Notes: generated by a model from the sequence alone, not told the origin. Positions 7,761 to 14,896 are shown, counted from the first letter of the stretch. The stretch: DNA of 23,229 nt from an uncultured Prevotella sp. (GCA_947072805.1 CAMTJK010000015.1:1-23229), one strand, 5' to 3'. Translations and numbers: made by a program.

Positions 7761-8510
7761 ATGTACGAAAGTGACAGCATCGTAATCATTCCTACTTATA
7801 ACGAGAAGGAGAATATCGAGAAGATAATAAGAGCTGTGTTCTCACTTGACAAGTGTTTTCATATACTTGTCATCGACGACGGCTCACCCGATGGAACCGC
7901 CGCCATCGTCCACCGCCTCATGGAGGGCGAGATGAACGGCAGGCTTTTTATCCTCGAGCGTAGCGGCAAGCTCGGTCTTGGCACTGCCTATATCATGGGA
8001 TTCAAGTGGGCGTTGGAGCATGATTATGAATATGTGTTCGAAATGGATGCCGACTTCAGCCACGACCCGGCTGACCTTCCGAGACTGTATGCCGCATGTC
8101 ATGATGAGGGTTACGACGTGGCTATCGGTTCACGCTACGTTTCGGGCGTGAATGTGGTGAACTGGCCCATCGGTCGCGTGCTTATGAGCTATTTCGCTTC
8201 CAAGTATGTAAGGCTTGTCACTGGCTTTAAGGTGAACGATACAACGGCCGGTTTCAAGTGCTATCGCAGAAAAGTGCTTGAAACCATAGAACTGGACAAG
8301 ATAAGATTTAAGGGATACGGCTTCCAGATAGAGATGAAGTTTACGGCATATAAGATAGGCTTCAAGATAAAGGAAGTGCCTGTGGTGTTTGTGAATCGTC
8401 GCGAGGGCGTATCGAAAATGAGCGGCGGAATATTTGGTGAAGCCTTTTTCGGAGTTATGCGCCTGCGTTGGGACGGATGGACCCGCAAGTATCCTAAAAT
8501 AAAAGAGTGA
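7761..8510 (+). CDS. Family 2 glycosyltransferase, polyprenol monophosphomannose synthase type
   Basis: The 249-residue protein resembles DPM1-type enzymes that transfer mannose (or another sugar) from a nucleotide sugar to a polyprenyl phosphate on the cytoplasmic face of the membrane. The N-terminus IVIIPTYNEKENIEKII is typical. VIDDGSPDGT (about 37-46) binds the nucleotide and DAD at 96-98 in EMDADFSHDP is the metal-binding DxD. Acceptor-side motifs include SRYVSG, DTTAGFKCYRR and VPVVFVNRREGVSKM. There are no C-terminal membrane helices, so it is the soluble class. The stop codon lies inside a terminator hairpin. It is convergent with plsC. The donor sugar is inferred from family resemblance only. 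Confidence 0.9.
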   Translation: MYESDSIVIIPTYNEKENIEKIIRAVFSLDKCFHILVIDDGSPDGTAAIVHRLMEGEMNGRLFILERSGKLGLGTAYIMGFKWALEHDYEYVFEMDADFSHDPADLPRLYAACHDEGYDVAIGSRYVSGVNVVNWPIGRVLMSYFASKYVRLVTGFKVNDTTAGFKCYRRKVLETIELDKIRFKGYGFQIEMKFTAYKIGFKIKEVPVVFVNRREGVSKMSGGIFGEAFFGVMRLRWDGWTRKYPKIKE

Positions 8511-8538
8511 GAAAGTCTCTTTACAGACTCTCTCACTC
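8505..8538 (+). terminator. Terminator hairpin of the glycosyltransferase gene
   Basis: A 14-bp stem with one mismatch, GAGTGAGAAAGTCT / AGACTCTCTCACTC, encloses a 6-nt loop and includes the stop codon at 8508-8510. A pyrimidine-rich tract (TCTTTCC) follows and a TTGTTTTCTT run lies about 12 nt further on, so it is a plausible intrinsic terminator with an imperfect T tract. Confidence 0.55.
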
Positions 8539-8562
8539 TCTTTCCATACATTGTTTTCTTAT

Positions 8563-8587
8563 CCTAAGTCAGTAAGTATGACTTAGG
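8563..8587. terminator. Hairpin between convergent genes
   Basis: A perfect 8-bp inverted repeat, CCTAAGTC / GACTTAGG, has a 9-nt loop and is followed on the plus strand by TTTATT. It lies between the convergent glycosyltransferase and plsC genes, ending 2 nt before the plsC stop codon. It may act as a second or bidirectional terminator. Confidence 0.4.
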
Positions 8588-8588
8588 T

Positions 8589-9347
8589 TTATTGGTCGGG
8601 ATTCTTTTCATATCCTTGATATTCTGCATCGAGTGCGCTCATTACAGAGTCGTAACTCTGCATCATCACAGCCTGAACGTTCTGCTGTCCCTGACCTATG
8701 GGGTAGATGGGTTGATGGATGGTGAGGCGCAGCGGATGCCACAGCACCCACTTGCAGTCACGTGTACGTGGCATTACGCGGAACGAACCGTTTATGGTTA
8801 GCGGCACAACGGGCAGTTGGAGCTCGTCGGCAAGCATGAAAGCTCCTTTCTTGAAAAATCCCATGTGCCCCGTAAAGGTGCGTGCGCCCTCTGGAAACAC
8901 CACGAGGCTCATGCCGCTTTGCAGCGTCTTGCGTGCCTGACTGTATGTCTCTTTTACCTTGCTCGGTCCGCGTTTATCTACAAAGATGTGGTGTGCGGCG
9001 CGGCAGGCAAAGCCCACGAACGGTATTTTGCCTATCTGTCTCTTCATCATCCACTTGAAGTTGCGTCCCAGATAACCGTAAATGAGGAAGATGTCGAACG
9101 CTCCCTGATGGTTGGCAACAAACACGTAGGAGTGTCCCGGCTCAATGTTTTCGCGACCTTCAACCGTTACCGGGAGCAGGAAAATGCGTGTGATTATCTT
9201 CGACCACCATCTGCCGGGGTAATATCCCCAGAAATGACCGCTGCCTATGGCGCAACCTGCCACCACTGTCAGTGCCGTTACAATCGTGGCAATAATGGTT
9301 ACGGGCAGTGCCACGAAGAGTTGATAAATCCTATATACGTATTTCAT
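8589..9347 (-). CDS. plsC: 1-acyl-sn-glycerol-3-phosphate acyltransferase (PlsC family)
   Basis: PlsC acylates lysophosphatidic acid to phosphatidic acid at the inner membrane, the step before CdsA. From ATG 9347 it has 252 residues. There is an N-terminal hydrophobic helix at about 8-33, then catalytic motif I NHQGAFD (His80, Asp85), motif II around FVDKRGPSK (123-130) and motif III FPEGAR at 151-156 (Glu153). VVPLTINGS matches motif IV. The frame is open to a TTG at 9386; ATG 9347 is chosen because the hydrophobic start MKYVYRIYQLFVALP is typical. It is the last gene of the pyrC operon, 109 nt after the metallophosphoesterase. Other lyso-lipid acyltransferases share these motifs, so the exact acceptor is inferred. 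Confidence 0.9.
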   Translation of the reverse strand: MKYVYRIYQLFVALPVTIIATIVTALTVVAGCAIGSGHFWGYYPGRWWSKIITRIFLLPVTVEGRENIEPGHSYVFVANHQGAFDIFLIYGYLGRNFKWMMKRQIGKIPFVGFACRAAHHIFVDKRGPSKVKETYSQARKTLQSGMSLVVFPEGARTFTGHMGFFKKGAFMLADELQLPVVPLTINGSFRVMPRTRDCKWVLWHPLRLTIHQPIYPIGQGQQNVQAVMMQSYDSVMSALDAEYQGYEKNPDQ

Positions 9348-9456
9348 AGTGCTTTGTCTTGTATGTCTTGATGTTATGTCTTTCAAAGCTGTCTTTTCAT
9401 GAAGTTTGTTGCCACTGTTCCGTACGTGGCTTGTTGTGTCGCCGGCTTTCTGCGCT

Positions 9457-10638
9457 TCATTGCCGGTTGCTCTGTTTGCCGCGCATGAGTGTTATCACCA
9501 CAATTTCGCCCGGCACACCGAAACGGAAGGGTATGAATCCGCCCAGGCCCGTGCTCACATTGATGGCGCGTTCGCCCTCGTAGAAGGTGCCTCCCCATTC
9601 TTTGTAAATGAGTGATGAGGGTGACCATCCGAATAATTTGAATTGCATGGCGTGGGTATGGCCGCTTAGTGTAAGTCTGGCGTTGGATTGGGGCAGAATC
9701 TTGCGCCGCCATGCCGATGGGTCGTGCTCGAGCATCAGTACGAAAGCACTGTCTGTAATGCCATCGAGAGTCTTCTTCACATCGCCCTTTTGAGGAAAGT
9801 GCTTGCCGTTGCCGTCGTTTTCCATACCAGCTATCACGATAGAGTCGGCTCCACGACGTATTATGCGGTGAGCATTGTCAAGCAAGGTCCATCCCATATC
9901 TTCTTCCATGCTGCGTGTCAGGCGACAGTTCTTAGCCTTTGTAGCCTCGTCTGTGTTCACGTATTCGGCGTAGTCGTGGTTTCCAAGTACGGAATAAACC
10001 CCGTCGGCTGCTTTTAGCGATGAGAGTAAATGCTTGTGTGGTATTATCTCTTGCGGTGTCATGTTCTGCAGGTCACCGGTAAATACTATCATGTCGGGGT
10101 GTTGGGCGTTGATGCTGTCGATGGCGGCTGCGAGTTGATGGCTTGTCCTTTTGCCGTACGTGCCGACGTGCGCATCAGAAAATTGTACAATGCTGTAGCC
10201 GTTGAATGCAGCGGGAAGATCTTCAGAACAGTATGTTACGTGGCGCACGTTCAGTTTGCTGAAGCCTATGAACGAGCCGTAGAACAGCACATACCATATC
10301 ATTGCAATGGAAAGCAGACCTATGAAGTTTCCGTAATTGCGTTGCATCCGGAACATACGCTTCAGCATCCGCCCTGCAAACGAAAAGGCTGTGAAAACGA
10401 ATTTTGGCACTACATGTAGGCCAAGCAGGAAGAGGTAGCTGTTGAGTATCAGGCCTTCCGTGGGTGCGAAATCTTTCTGAAGAGCCATGACAGTGGTGAA
10501 TACAATCATGGCTGCACCGGGAAGAAGACTTGCCCATGCTGCTTTCCGGCTCTTGAGAGTGTCTATGCAGAACTTGAAGAAATACCAGTCTTCAAGCACT
10601 ATAATCAAGATTATCGGTATAATTATTCTTGCAATCAT
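9457..10638 (-). CDS. Membrane-anchored calcineurin-like metallophosphoesterase
   Basis: The protein has 393 residues. The N-terminal 130 contain about four hydrophobic segments (4-20, 36-53, 62-86, 104-125). The rest is a complete metallophosphatase domain: FSDAHVG (Asp155, His157), TGDLQN (Asp189), GNHDY (Asn220, His221), LEHDPS (His305) and SGHTHAMQF (His327, His329). The arrangement resembles YkuE-type phosphoesterases and distant UDP-diacylglucosamine pyrophosphohydrolases such as LpxG. The substrate cannot be fixed from sequence. Its ATG shares one base with the stop of the upstream MetH-activation gene (TAATG), so translation is probably coupled. A role in envelope lipid or isoprenoid phosphate turnover is an inference from the membrane anchor and neighbouring plsC. 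Confidence 0.9.
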   Translation of the reverse strand: MIARIIIPIILIIVLEDWYFFKFCIDTLKSRKAAWASLLPGAAMIVFTTVMALQKDFAPTEGLILNSYLFLLGLHVVPKFVFTAFSFAGRMLKRMFRMQRNYGNFIGLLSIAMIWYVLFYGSFIGFSKLNVRHVTYCSEDLPAAFNGYSIVQFSDAHVGTYGKRTSHQLAAAIDSINAQHPDMIVFTGDLQNMTPQEIIPHKHLLSSLKAADGVYSVLGNHDYAEYVNTDEATKAKNCRLTRSMEEDMGWTLLDNAHRIIRRGADSIVIAGMENDGNGKHFPQKGDVKKTLDGITDSAFVLMLEHDPSAWRRKILPQSNARLTLSGHTHAMQFKLFGWSPSSLIYKEWGGTFYEGERAINVSTGLGGFIPFRFGVPGEIVVITLMRGKQSNRQ

Positions 10639-11447
10639 TATCTTAAATTGGATAAAAGAAACTTCCGCATCACTTCAACCGGTATTCCCCGCCGCAGGGC
10701 GTAGTCGCGAAGCTGGTCTTCACCAATCTCGCCTATGCTGAAATATCGTGCTTTAGGATGTGAAATCATCAGTCCGCTCACACTTGCGTGTGGTTTCATG
10801 GCACCACTTTCCGTAAGCCGTATGCCGATGTCTCTTATTCCGAGCATGTCGGCAATCACGAAGTTGAGGCTCGTATCGGGCAGTGAAGGGTATCCTACTG
10901 CAGGGCGTATGCCTTGGAAGTGTTCAGAATGCAGTTCGCTGATGCTCAGATTTTCGTCAGCGGCATAGCCCCATAGCTCTTTCCTTACATACTCGTGCAT
11001 TTTCTCGGCAGCCGCCTCGGCAAGTCTGTCAGCAAGAAGCTGCATCATCATCTTCATGTAGTCGTCGCTGTCAAAGTCGGTTTCGAGCCCGATGTCTACG
11101 GTTGTGGCAAACACTCCGGCTGTATCGGCTATGCCGTGCTCCGCTGGGCGTATGAAGTCGGCAAGACACAGATTGGGCATACTGTGGTCTGCAACTTGTT
11201 GCCTGAGCATTGGCAGTCTTTTTCCACCTATTATTATATCATCCCCATCGCTGTTAGCATCGGCTACAATGCAAAGAGCATGGGCGTGATATTGCCCTTC
11301 GAGTTCTTTCAGCAGTGCTTCGGCCTCTTTTTTCAGTTTTGCCTGTTCCTGCTTGTCGCGCAACTGCCATGCATGATGAAAATACACCCAGTTTATGTAG
11401 GGCGTAAGTTCACTTATCTCGTATGTGATTTTCTTTCTCTCAAACAC
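10638..11447 (-). CDS. Stand-alone MetH reactivation (SAM-binding) domain protein
   Basis: All 269 residues match the C-terminal activation domain of cobalamin-dependent methionine synthase, which reductively remethylates oxidised cob(II)alamin using SAM and flavodoxin. Visible landmarks are PYINWVYFHHAW (16-27), GDDI at 68-71, LADFIRP at 95-101, the helix DDYMKMMMQLLADRLAEAAA from 128, GIRPAVGYPSLPD at 179-191 (the RxxxGY SAM motif), LTESGAMKPHASVSG at 211-225 and HPKARYFSIG at 230-239. It ends level with the E. coli MetH C-terminus. By recalled E. coli numbering, Arg1134 corresponds to Arg181 and Tyr1189 to Tyr235, while Asp946 corresponds to Asn19. The catalytic MetH domains are absent here and must be encoded elsewhere. 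It starts 6 nt after the pyrC stop. Confidence 0.88.
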   Translation of the reverse strand: MFERKKITYEISELTPYINWVYFHHAWQLRDKQEQAKLKKEAEALLKELEGQYHAHALCIVADANSDGDDIIIGGKRLPMLRQQVADHSMPNLCLADFIRPAEHGIADTAGVFATTVDIGLETDFDSDDYMKMMMQLLADRLAEAAAEKMHEYVRKELWGYAADENLSISELHSEHFQGIRPAVGYPSLPDTSLNFVIADMLGIRDIGIRLTESGAMKPHASVSGLMISHPKARYFSIGEIGEDQLRDYALRRGIPVEVMRKFLLSNLR

Positions 11448-11453
11448 GTGCTG

Positions 11454-12788
11454 CTATCTGAAAAGAATCTGTTCGCCAATATATCGGGAGTCTATCTGAC
11501 CGCTATTATATATGGTGTGTCCGTTACAAATGGTGCGTTCCACTTTCCAGTTGAATGTATGCCCTTCCATCGGGCTCCATTTGCATCGGCTTATAATACA
11601 CTCTTTGGTTACCGTCCATGGACTGTTAGGTCTTACAATCACTATGTCGGCTTTATATCCGCGGCGAATGAATCCGCGTTCCCTCACTTCGAATATTCGT
11701 GCCGGATTGTGGCACATCAGCTCCACCATGCGTTCTTTGCCTATTACACCGCTGTCAGAGAGTTCGAGCATTGCAGGCAGCGAAAACTGTATCATGGGCA
11801 TTCCCGAAGCAGCCTTGTCGCATCCGCCTTCTTTCTGTAGTGGCAGATGCGGAGCGTGGTCGGTGCCTATCACGCTTATCCTGCCGTCGTTCAGTGCTTT
11901 TCGCAGTGCGTCTCTGTCTTTTGCCGACTTTATGGACGGATTGACTTTTATCTTTGCCCCAAGCGTCTTGTAGTCTTCATCGCAGAAGAACAGGTGTCCT
12001 ACGGTAGCTTCGGCAGTTATCTGCCTGTCGTTCGGAGCAATCAGTTCGAGTTCTTTGGCTGTTGTTATGTGGGCGATGTGAAGGCGTGTCCCGAAGCGGC
12101 GAGCCATTTCCACGGCAAGTGATGTACTTTTGTAGCATGCCTCTTCCGAACGTATCAGCGGATGAAGGGTTATGTCGGGGAATATGGTGGAAGTGTTTTT
12201 CAGATTCTCCATGTTGCGGTTTATGATGGCAGTGTCTTCGCAGTGTGCCATGATAGGTACTTTTACGTTGCTGAAGATGTTTTCCAGAGCCTCTTTCTTG
12301 TCCACAAGCATGTTTCCGGTAGACGAGCCCATAAAGAGTTTCACACCCGGAATGTGGTGTATGTCTGTTTTTGTCAGGATGTCGATGTTGCCGTTTGTGG
12401 CGCCTATGAAGAATGAGTAGTTTACGTGGCTTTTCTTTTTAGCCAGTTCAAATTTCTCGTCGAGAGCTTCGAGAGTGGTCGTTTGCGGTATGGTGTTGGG
12501 CATGTCGAAAAACGTTGTCACTCCGCCTGCAGCTGCTGCGCGGCTTTCGGTGTCCATGTCGGCCTTGTCGGTAAGTCCCGGCTCTCTGAAATGTACGTGG
12601 TCATCAATGACACCCGGCATGACGAGGCAACCCGATGCGTCTATCGTTTCGTCGAAAGAAGCATCGGGCTGTATCTGTTCTGTTGTTATTTCGCTGATAT
12701 ATTCGTCTTCAATGACTATCGAGCCACTGAATGTTTTGTTCTCGTTTACGATTTTTGCGTTGCAAATCAGTGTTTTCATCGTGGTCAT
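11454..12788 (-). CDS. pyrC: Dihydroorotase PyrC
   Basis: Dihydroorotase cyclises N-carbamoyl-aspartate to dihydroorotate, the third step of pyrimidine synthesis. The 444-residue protein is a class I cyclic amidohydrolase. DDHVHFREPG at 62-71 gives His64 and His66 for the binuclear metal site. Lys150 in GVKLFMGSSTG is the expected carboxylated lysine. Further ligands are His182 (AHCED), a His in HIAHITT at 237-243 and Asp310 (GTDHAPH, the catalytic Asp). Allantoinases look similar, but the HFREPG and GTDHAPH context favours dihydroorotase. ATG 12788 overlaps the upstream stop as TAATG; ATG 12779 (MKTLICN) is the alternative start. The adjoining MetH-activation gene is not part of pyrimidine synthesis. 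Confidence 0.93.
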   Translation of the reverse strand: MTTMKTLICNAKIVNENKTFSGSIVIEDEYISEITTEQIQPDASFDETIDASGCLVMPGVIDDHVHFREPGLTDKADMDTESRAAAAGGVTTFFDMPNTIPQTTTLEALDEKFELAKKKSHVNYSFFIGATNGNIDILTKTDIHHIPGVKLFMGSSTGNMLVDKKEALENIFSNVKVPIMAHCEDTAIINRNMENLKNTSTIFPDITLHPLIRSEEACYKSTSLAVEMARRFGTRLHIAHITTAKELELIAPNDRQITAEATVGHLFFCDEDYKTLGAKIKVNPSIKSAKDRDALRKALNDGRISVIGTDHAPHLPLQKEGGCDKAASGMPMIQFSLPAMLELSDSGVIGKERMVELMCHNPARIFEVRERGFIRRGYKADIVIVRPNSPWTVTKECIISRCKWSPMEGHTFNWKVERTICNGHTIYNSGQIDSRYIGEQILFR

Positions 12789-13600
12789 TACCGCGGCATG
12801 TCAAGACCGTTGTTATATCCCATGGCGTTGTTGTCGGCATCTGCAGCCGTGCTGTCGCTTGCAGCATCTGTTTGCTGTTCTTTGTTTTCTGCCGTTGTTG
12901 AAGGGTCAAGTCCCTGCATGCGCGCTTCGTTTTCGGTAGCGGTCTGGTAGTAGTCCTTTACGTATGGGTTGTTCTTGAATTTCGGTGTTGCCTTGCTCAT
13001 GATGTCCTCTATTTGAGGGGTGAGTATCGGATATTTGAATCTGCTTGTAATCATCATGAACACTCCGGGACCGAGCACATTGTCGAAGTTGTCTATAATA
13101 AAGGTGGTGACGAGCCTGTCTTCTTCTTTGGCTATTGCGGCAGCTTCTTTGGAGAGTTCTTCGTTTATTTGGTCTTCATCAATACCGTCGAGCAACATCC
13201 TGCTTTGCTTGTGGGCGAGTTCGCTCATCTGGTTGTCGAGCTGGTTGTGCTTGGAGAGAAATTCGTAGAGTTTGTCGTTCAGTGGTGTTCCGCTCACCTG
13301 CTGGTTTGCGTTGTCGATGTTTATTGTTATTTCTCCTTCTTCAAGCACTATAGGCATTATGCTTTCGTCGTCCATGAACAGGCTTGCCATACGTATAGTG
13401 TCAAGGGTGCCACTGAATTGGAATTGTCCGTGTATCACATCGCATGAGTCTATGTTTTTCAGCTCGTTATCCTTGACAGCCTTCAGGTACAGCTTGCTTC
13501 CATCGAGAGACGATACCGACGAGGAGCCTTGCACGTTGTAGGAGTTGGCGCAGGAGGCGAATGTTGCAACGGCAACTAATACATATAGAATATTATTCAT
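12788..13600 (-). CDS. DUF4369-type lipoprotein
   Basis: The 270-residue protein starts with a lipoprotein signal peptide, the lipobox FASC placing the acylated Cys at 17. The following beta-rich region of about 90 residues (SSLDGSKLYLKAV, VIHGQFQFSGTLD, MPIVLEEGEITINID) looks like DUF4369, a domain often found N-terminal to thiol-disulfide proteins in Bacteroidetes. Instead of a thioredoxin domain it continues into a helical, charged region (about 105-150, SKHNQLDNQMSELAHKQ) and a disordered Thr/Ala/Asp-rich tail. No CxxC is present. It is the first gene of the operon and is coupled to pyrC by TAATG. Its function is unknown; an envelope location is inferred from the lipobox. Confidence 0.82.
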   Translation of the reverse strand: MNNILYVLVAVATFASCANSYNVQGSSSVSSLDGSKLYLKAVKDNELKNIDSCDVIHGQFQFSGTLDTIRMASLFMDDESIMPIVLEEGEITINIDNANQQVSGTPLNDKLYEFLSKHNQLDNQMSELAHKQSRMLLDGIDEDQINEELSKEAAAIAKEEDRLVTTFIIDNFDNVLGPGVFMMITSRFKYPILTPQIEDIMSKATPKFKNNPYVKDYYQTATENEARMQGLDPSTTAENKEQQTDAASDSTAADADNNAMGYNNGLDMPR

Positions 13601-13629
13601 ATACGGTATTCATTCAATTTTCGTTCACG

Positions 13630-13661
13630 CAAAAGTACAACGATATATCGAAGAAAAGAAA
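13630..13661 (-). promoter_or_regulatory. Candidate promoter of the lipoprotein-pyrC operon
   Basis: On the minus strand the -7 box TACTTTTG (13637-13630) fits TAnnTTTG. A TTTC at 13661-13658, 20 nt upstream, is a one-mismatch -33 element. Transcription would start about 20 nt before ATG 13600. Confidence 0.45.
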
Positions 13662-13696
13662 AAGTTTCATGTTATTTAAAACATTCAGCAGAAGTT

Positions 13697-14098
13697 TTAT
13701 GCTTTTTTTGCCTCTTTGTCAAGTTCCTTGCTTATTCTGTGAGTGGAATACAATTGCAATATGGCAGCCACGAGTAGCGTTACCACCCATTTGTTGTGTA
13801 TATAATTAAGGTATGTGATATAGTCAAGTCCGAAGCAGCGCTTTGGGCTTGCAAACATCAGTACGGCAGAGGCGAGGAAGAATATGTCGCTTGTTATCAT
13901 GATGTGGCGCAGTCTTCTTATTGTGGCATTTTGCCCTTCATAGCGTTGTTTCAGTTGCATGAGAACGAAAGCCAATGCCCCCATGGCGAAAAGATAGGGA
14001 GCCCACACCTTTAAATATATATTGGCGCCGCTTCCTATTACCATCAGCAGTGCGCCGACCACAAGTATTCCGCTTTCTATTTTATTCAGTTGTTTCAT
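13697..14098 (-). CDS. Small four-helix membrane protein, function unknown
   Basis: The protein has 133 residues, with four hydrophobic segments at about 9-27, 32-49, 66-83 and 104-118 and a Lys-rich C-terminus (KELDKEAKKA). A polar, basic loop (QLKQRYEGQNATIRRLRH) separates helices 2 and 3. No enzyme motif was recognised. Its ATG lies 17 nt inside the end of ftsB, so the two are almost certainly cotranscribed and translationally coupled. That makes an envelope or division-associated role possible, but this is inference from position only. Confidence 0.8.
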   Translation of the reverse strand: MKQLNKIESGILVVGALLMVIGSGANIYLKVWAPYLFAMGALAFVLMQLKQRYEGQNATIRRLRHIMITSDIFFLASAVLMFASPKRCFGLDYITYLNYIHNKWVVTLLVAAILQLYSTHRISKELDKEAKKA

Positions 14099-14429
14099 CT
14101 TCCGGCATTTGTTCAGGTTGCAAATCTTCGCTCAGCACAAAAATGTCCTCGTCGTCAGCCTTCATGAAATATCTTTCCCTTGCAATCTTTTCTATTGCTT
14201 TGGGATTGCTGTTCAGCCTCTTGAGTTGTGCTTTTGCCTGTTCGTGCTGCCTGTTGTATCTTTCTATTTCTGCTTTGAGTTCGTTTATCTTTTGTTTGTT
14301 GCGGAAGTGATTCCATATACTGTTTTCATCAACAAAGCCCACGATGACTACGGCAATTACCACAACTATTATGTATTTCAGGCTTTTGTGGCGTCGGATG
14401 GCATTGAGGATTGATTTGAAGCGATTCAT
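14082..14429 (-). CDS. FtsB/DivIC-type septum formation initiator protein
   Basis: This is a 115-residue bitopic division protein. It has a short basic cytoplasmic tail (FKSILNAIRRHKS), one membrane helix at about 19-33 (IIVVVIAVVIVGFV) and a periplasmic coiled coil at about 43-72 (INELKAEIERYNRQHEQAKAQ and on). The family end motif NPKAIEKIARERYFMKADDEDIFVL lies at about 75-99, and a short acidic tail follows. FtsB/DivIC links FtsL and FtsQ/DivIB in the divisome. A candidate -7 box (TACCTTTG, 14501-14494) lies about 65 nt upstream, and a 12-codon ORF ends at its ATG. The downstream membrane-protein gene overlaps it. Confidence 0.9.
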   Translation of the reverse strand: MNRFKSILNAIRRHKSLKYIIVVVIAVVIVGFVDENSIWNHFRNKQKINELKAEIERYNRQHEQAKAQLKRLNSNPKAIEKIARERYFMKADDEDIFVLSEDLQPEQMPEDETTE

Positions 14430-14464
14430 TGCAATCGGGTTTGTTTTTTTGATTTTTTTGCCAT
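14426..14464 (-). CDS. Possible 12-codon leader peptide overlapping the ftsB start
   Basis: On the minus strand, ATG 14464 opens a frame reading MAKKSKKQTRLQ and then TGA. That stop overlaps the ftsB start in the arrangement ATGA. The peptide is Lys/Arg-rich and lies downstream of the predicted -7 box, so it would be on the ftsB mRNA. It could couple translation of ftsB or simply be A-rich leader sequence. There is no independent evidence of translation. Confidence 0.25.
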   Translation of the reverse strand: MAKKSKKQTRLQ

Positions 14465-14493
14465 AATGCCTCGTTTCGGCAATTTGGCATTTA

Positions 14494-14501
14494 CAAAGGT
14501 A
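14494..14501 (-). promoter_or_regulatory. -7 box upstream of ftsB
   Basis: TACCTTTG on the minus strand fits TAnnTTTG. No TTTG was found 19-21 nt upstream, so this is a partial match only. The leader to ftsB would be about 58 nt. Confidence 0.35.
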
Positions 14502-14529
14502 TGAAATAAGATGCAGATAATACGATAAG

Positions 14530-14766
14530 AGCTGTCGTTTTTTAGTTTTTTAAATATATGGTAATGTTTTGTGTCTGCGCCGTGTCTTTTTCCGTACTGT
14601 CTCTTGCAGCCAATAATGACTGCCGGCAGTGGCGCTTGTAACTGCACTTAATGAAAGTTAATTTGTAAGGATATTTGGTCGAATTTAACATTTTTAAATT
14701 CGGCATTCTAGGTGTAAATATTTGTTAATGAAAGTGGGGCGATTTATGCTCCCGATGGGTCGAAAA
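14530..14766. other. Gene-free AT-rich spacer
   Basis: No credible gene was found here. It contains a perfect 12-bp palindrome ACTGCCGGCAGT (14619-14630) and a 7-bp hairpin CGAATTT/AAATTCG (14680-14702, 9-nt loop). It leads into the palindrome cluster at 14767. Confidence 0.5.
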
Positions 14767-14896
14767 ACGATTACGCTTTTTTGGCAACGCGATTACGTCG
14801 TAATGACATCGCCATTACGTCGAAATCGCAATGCGATTTCGACGTAACGACGATGCGATAAAAGCTATATCGCAATGAGCTCACGTACGTAATCGT
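14767..14896. repeat. Palindrome-rich element adjoining the dispersed repeat
   Basis: These 130 bases are built from recurring CGATTACG, ATTACGTCG and GCGAT words in both orientations. The centre is a perfect 15-bp inverted repeat with a 3-nt loop: TTACGTCGAAATCGC (14815-14829), AAT, then its reverse complement (14833-14847). A smaller dyad, ATTAC-GTC-GTAAT, lies at 14792-14804. ACGATTACG (14767-14775) and CGTAATCGT (14888-14896) bracket the whole as terminal inverted repeats. No open frame of note is present. It may be one unit with the copy-2 repeat that begins 40 bp further on. Confidence 0.75.

Noticed and set aside
7538..7789. Minus-strand 83-residue frame with an internally repeated peptide
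   Set aside because: The peptide repeat is just the 66-bp DNA tandem repeat read in one frame; the DNA holds promoter boxes and hairpins, and the frame overlaps the glycosyltransferase start.
11454..12788. Allantoinase instead of dihydroorotase
   Set aside because: The fold is shared, but HFREPG and GTDHAPH contexts fit dihydroorotase and no purine catabolism gene is nearby.
14619..14630. 12-bp palindrome ACTGCCGGCAGT and other TGCCGGCA sites (6790, 7015, 7508) as a regulator motif
   Set aside because: The 8-mer core is self-complementary, made of common codon words and also found in coding DNA here; too short to claim as a site.
14426..14647. Minus-strand 73-residue frame upstream of ftsB
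   Set aside because: Most of it lies upstream of the predicted -7 box and shows no domain. Only its last 12 codons, which have their own ATG next to ftsB, are kept as a tentative leader peptide.
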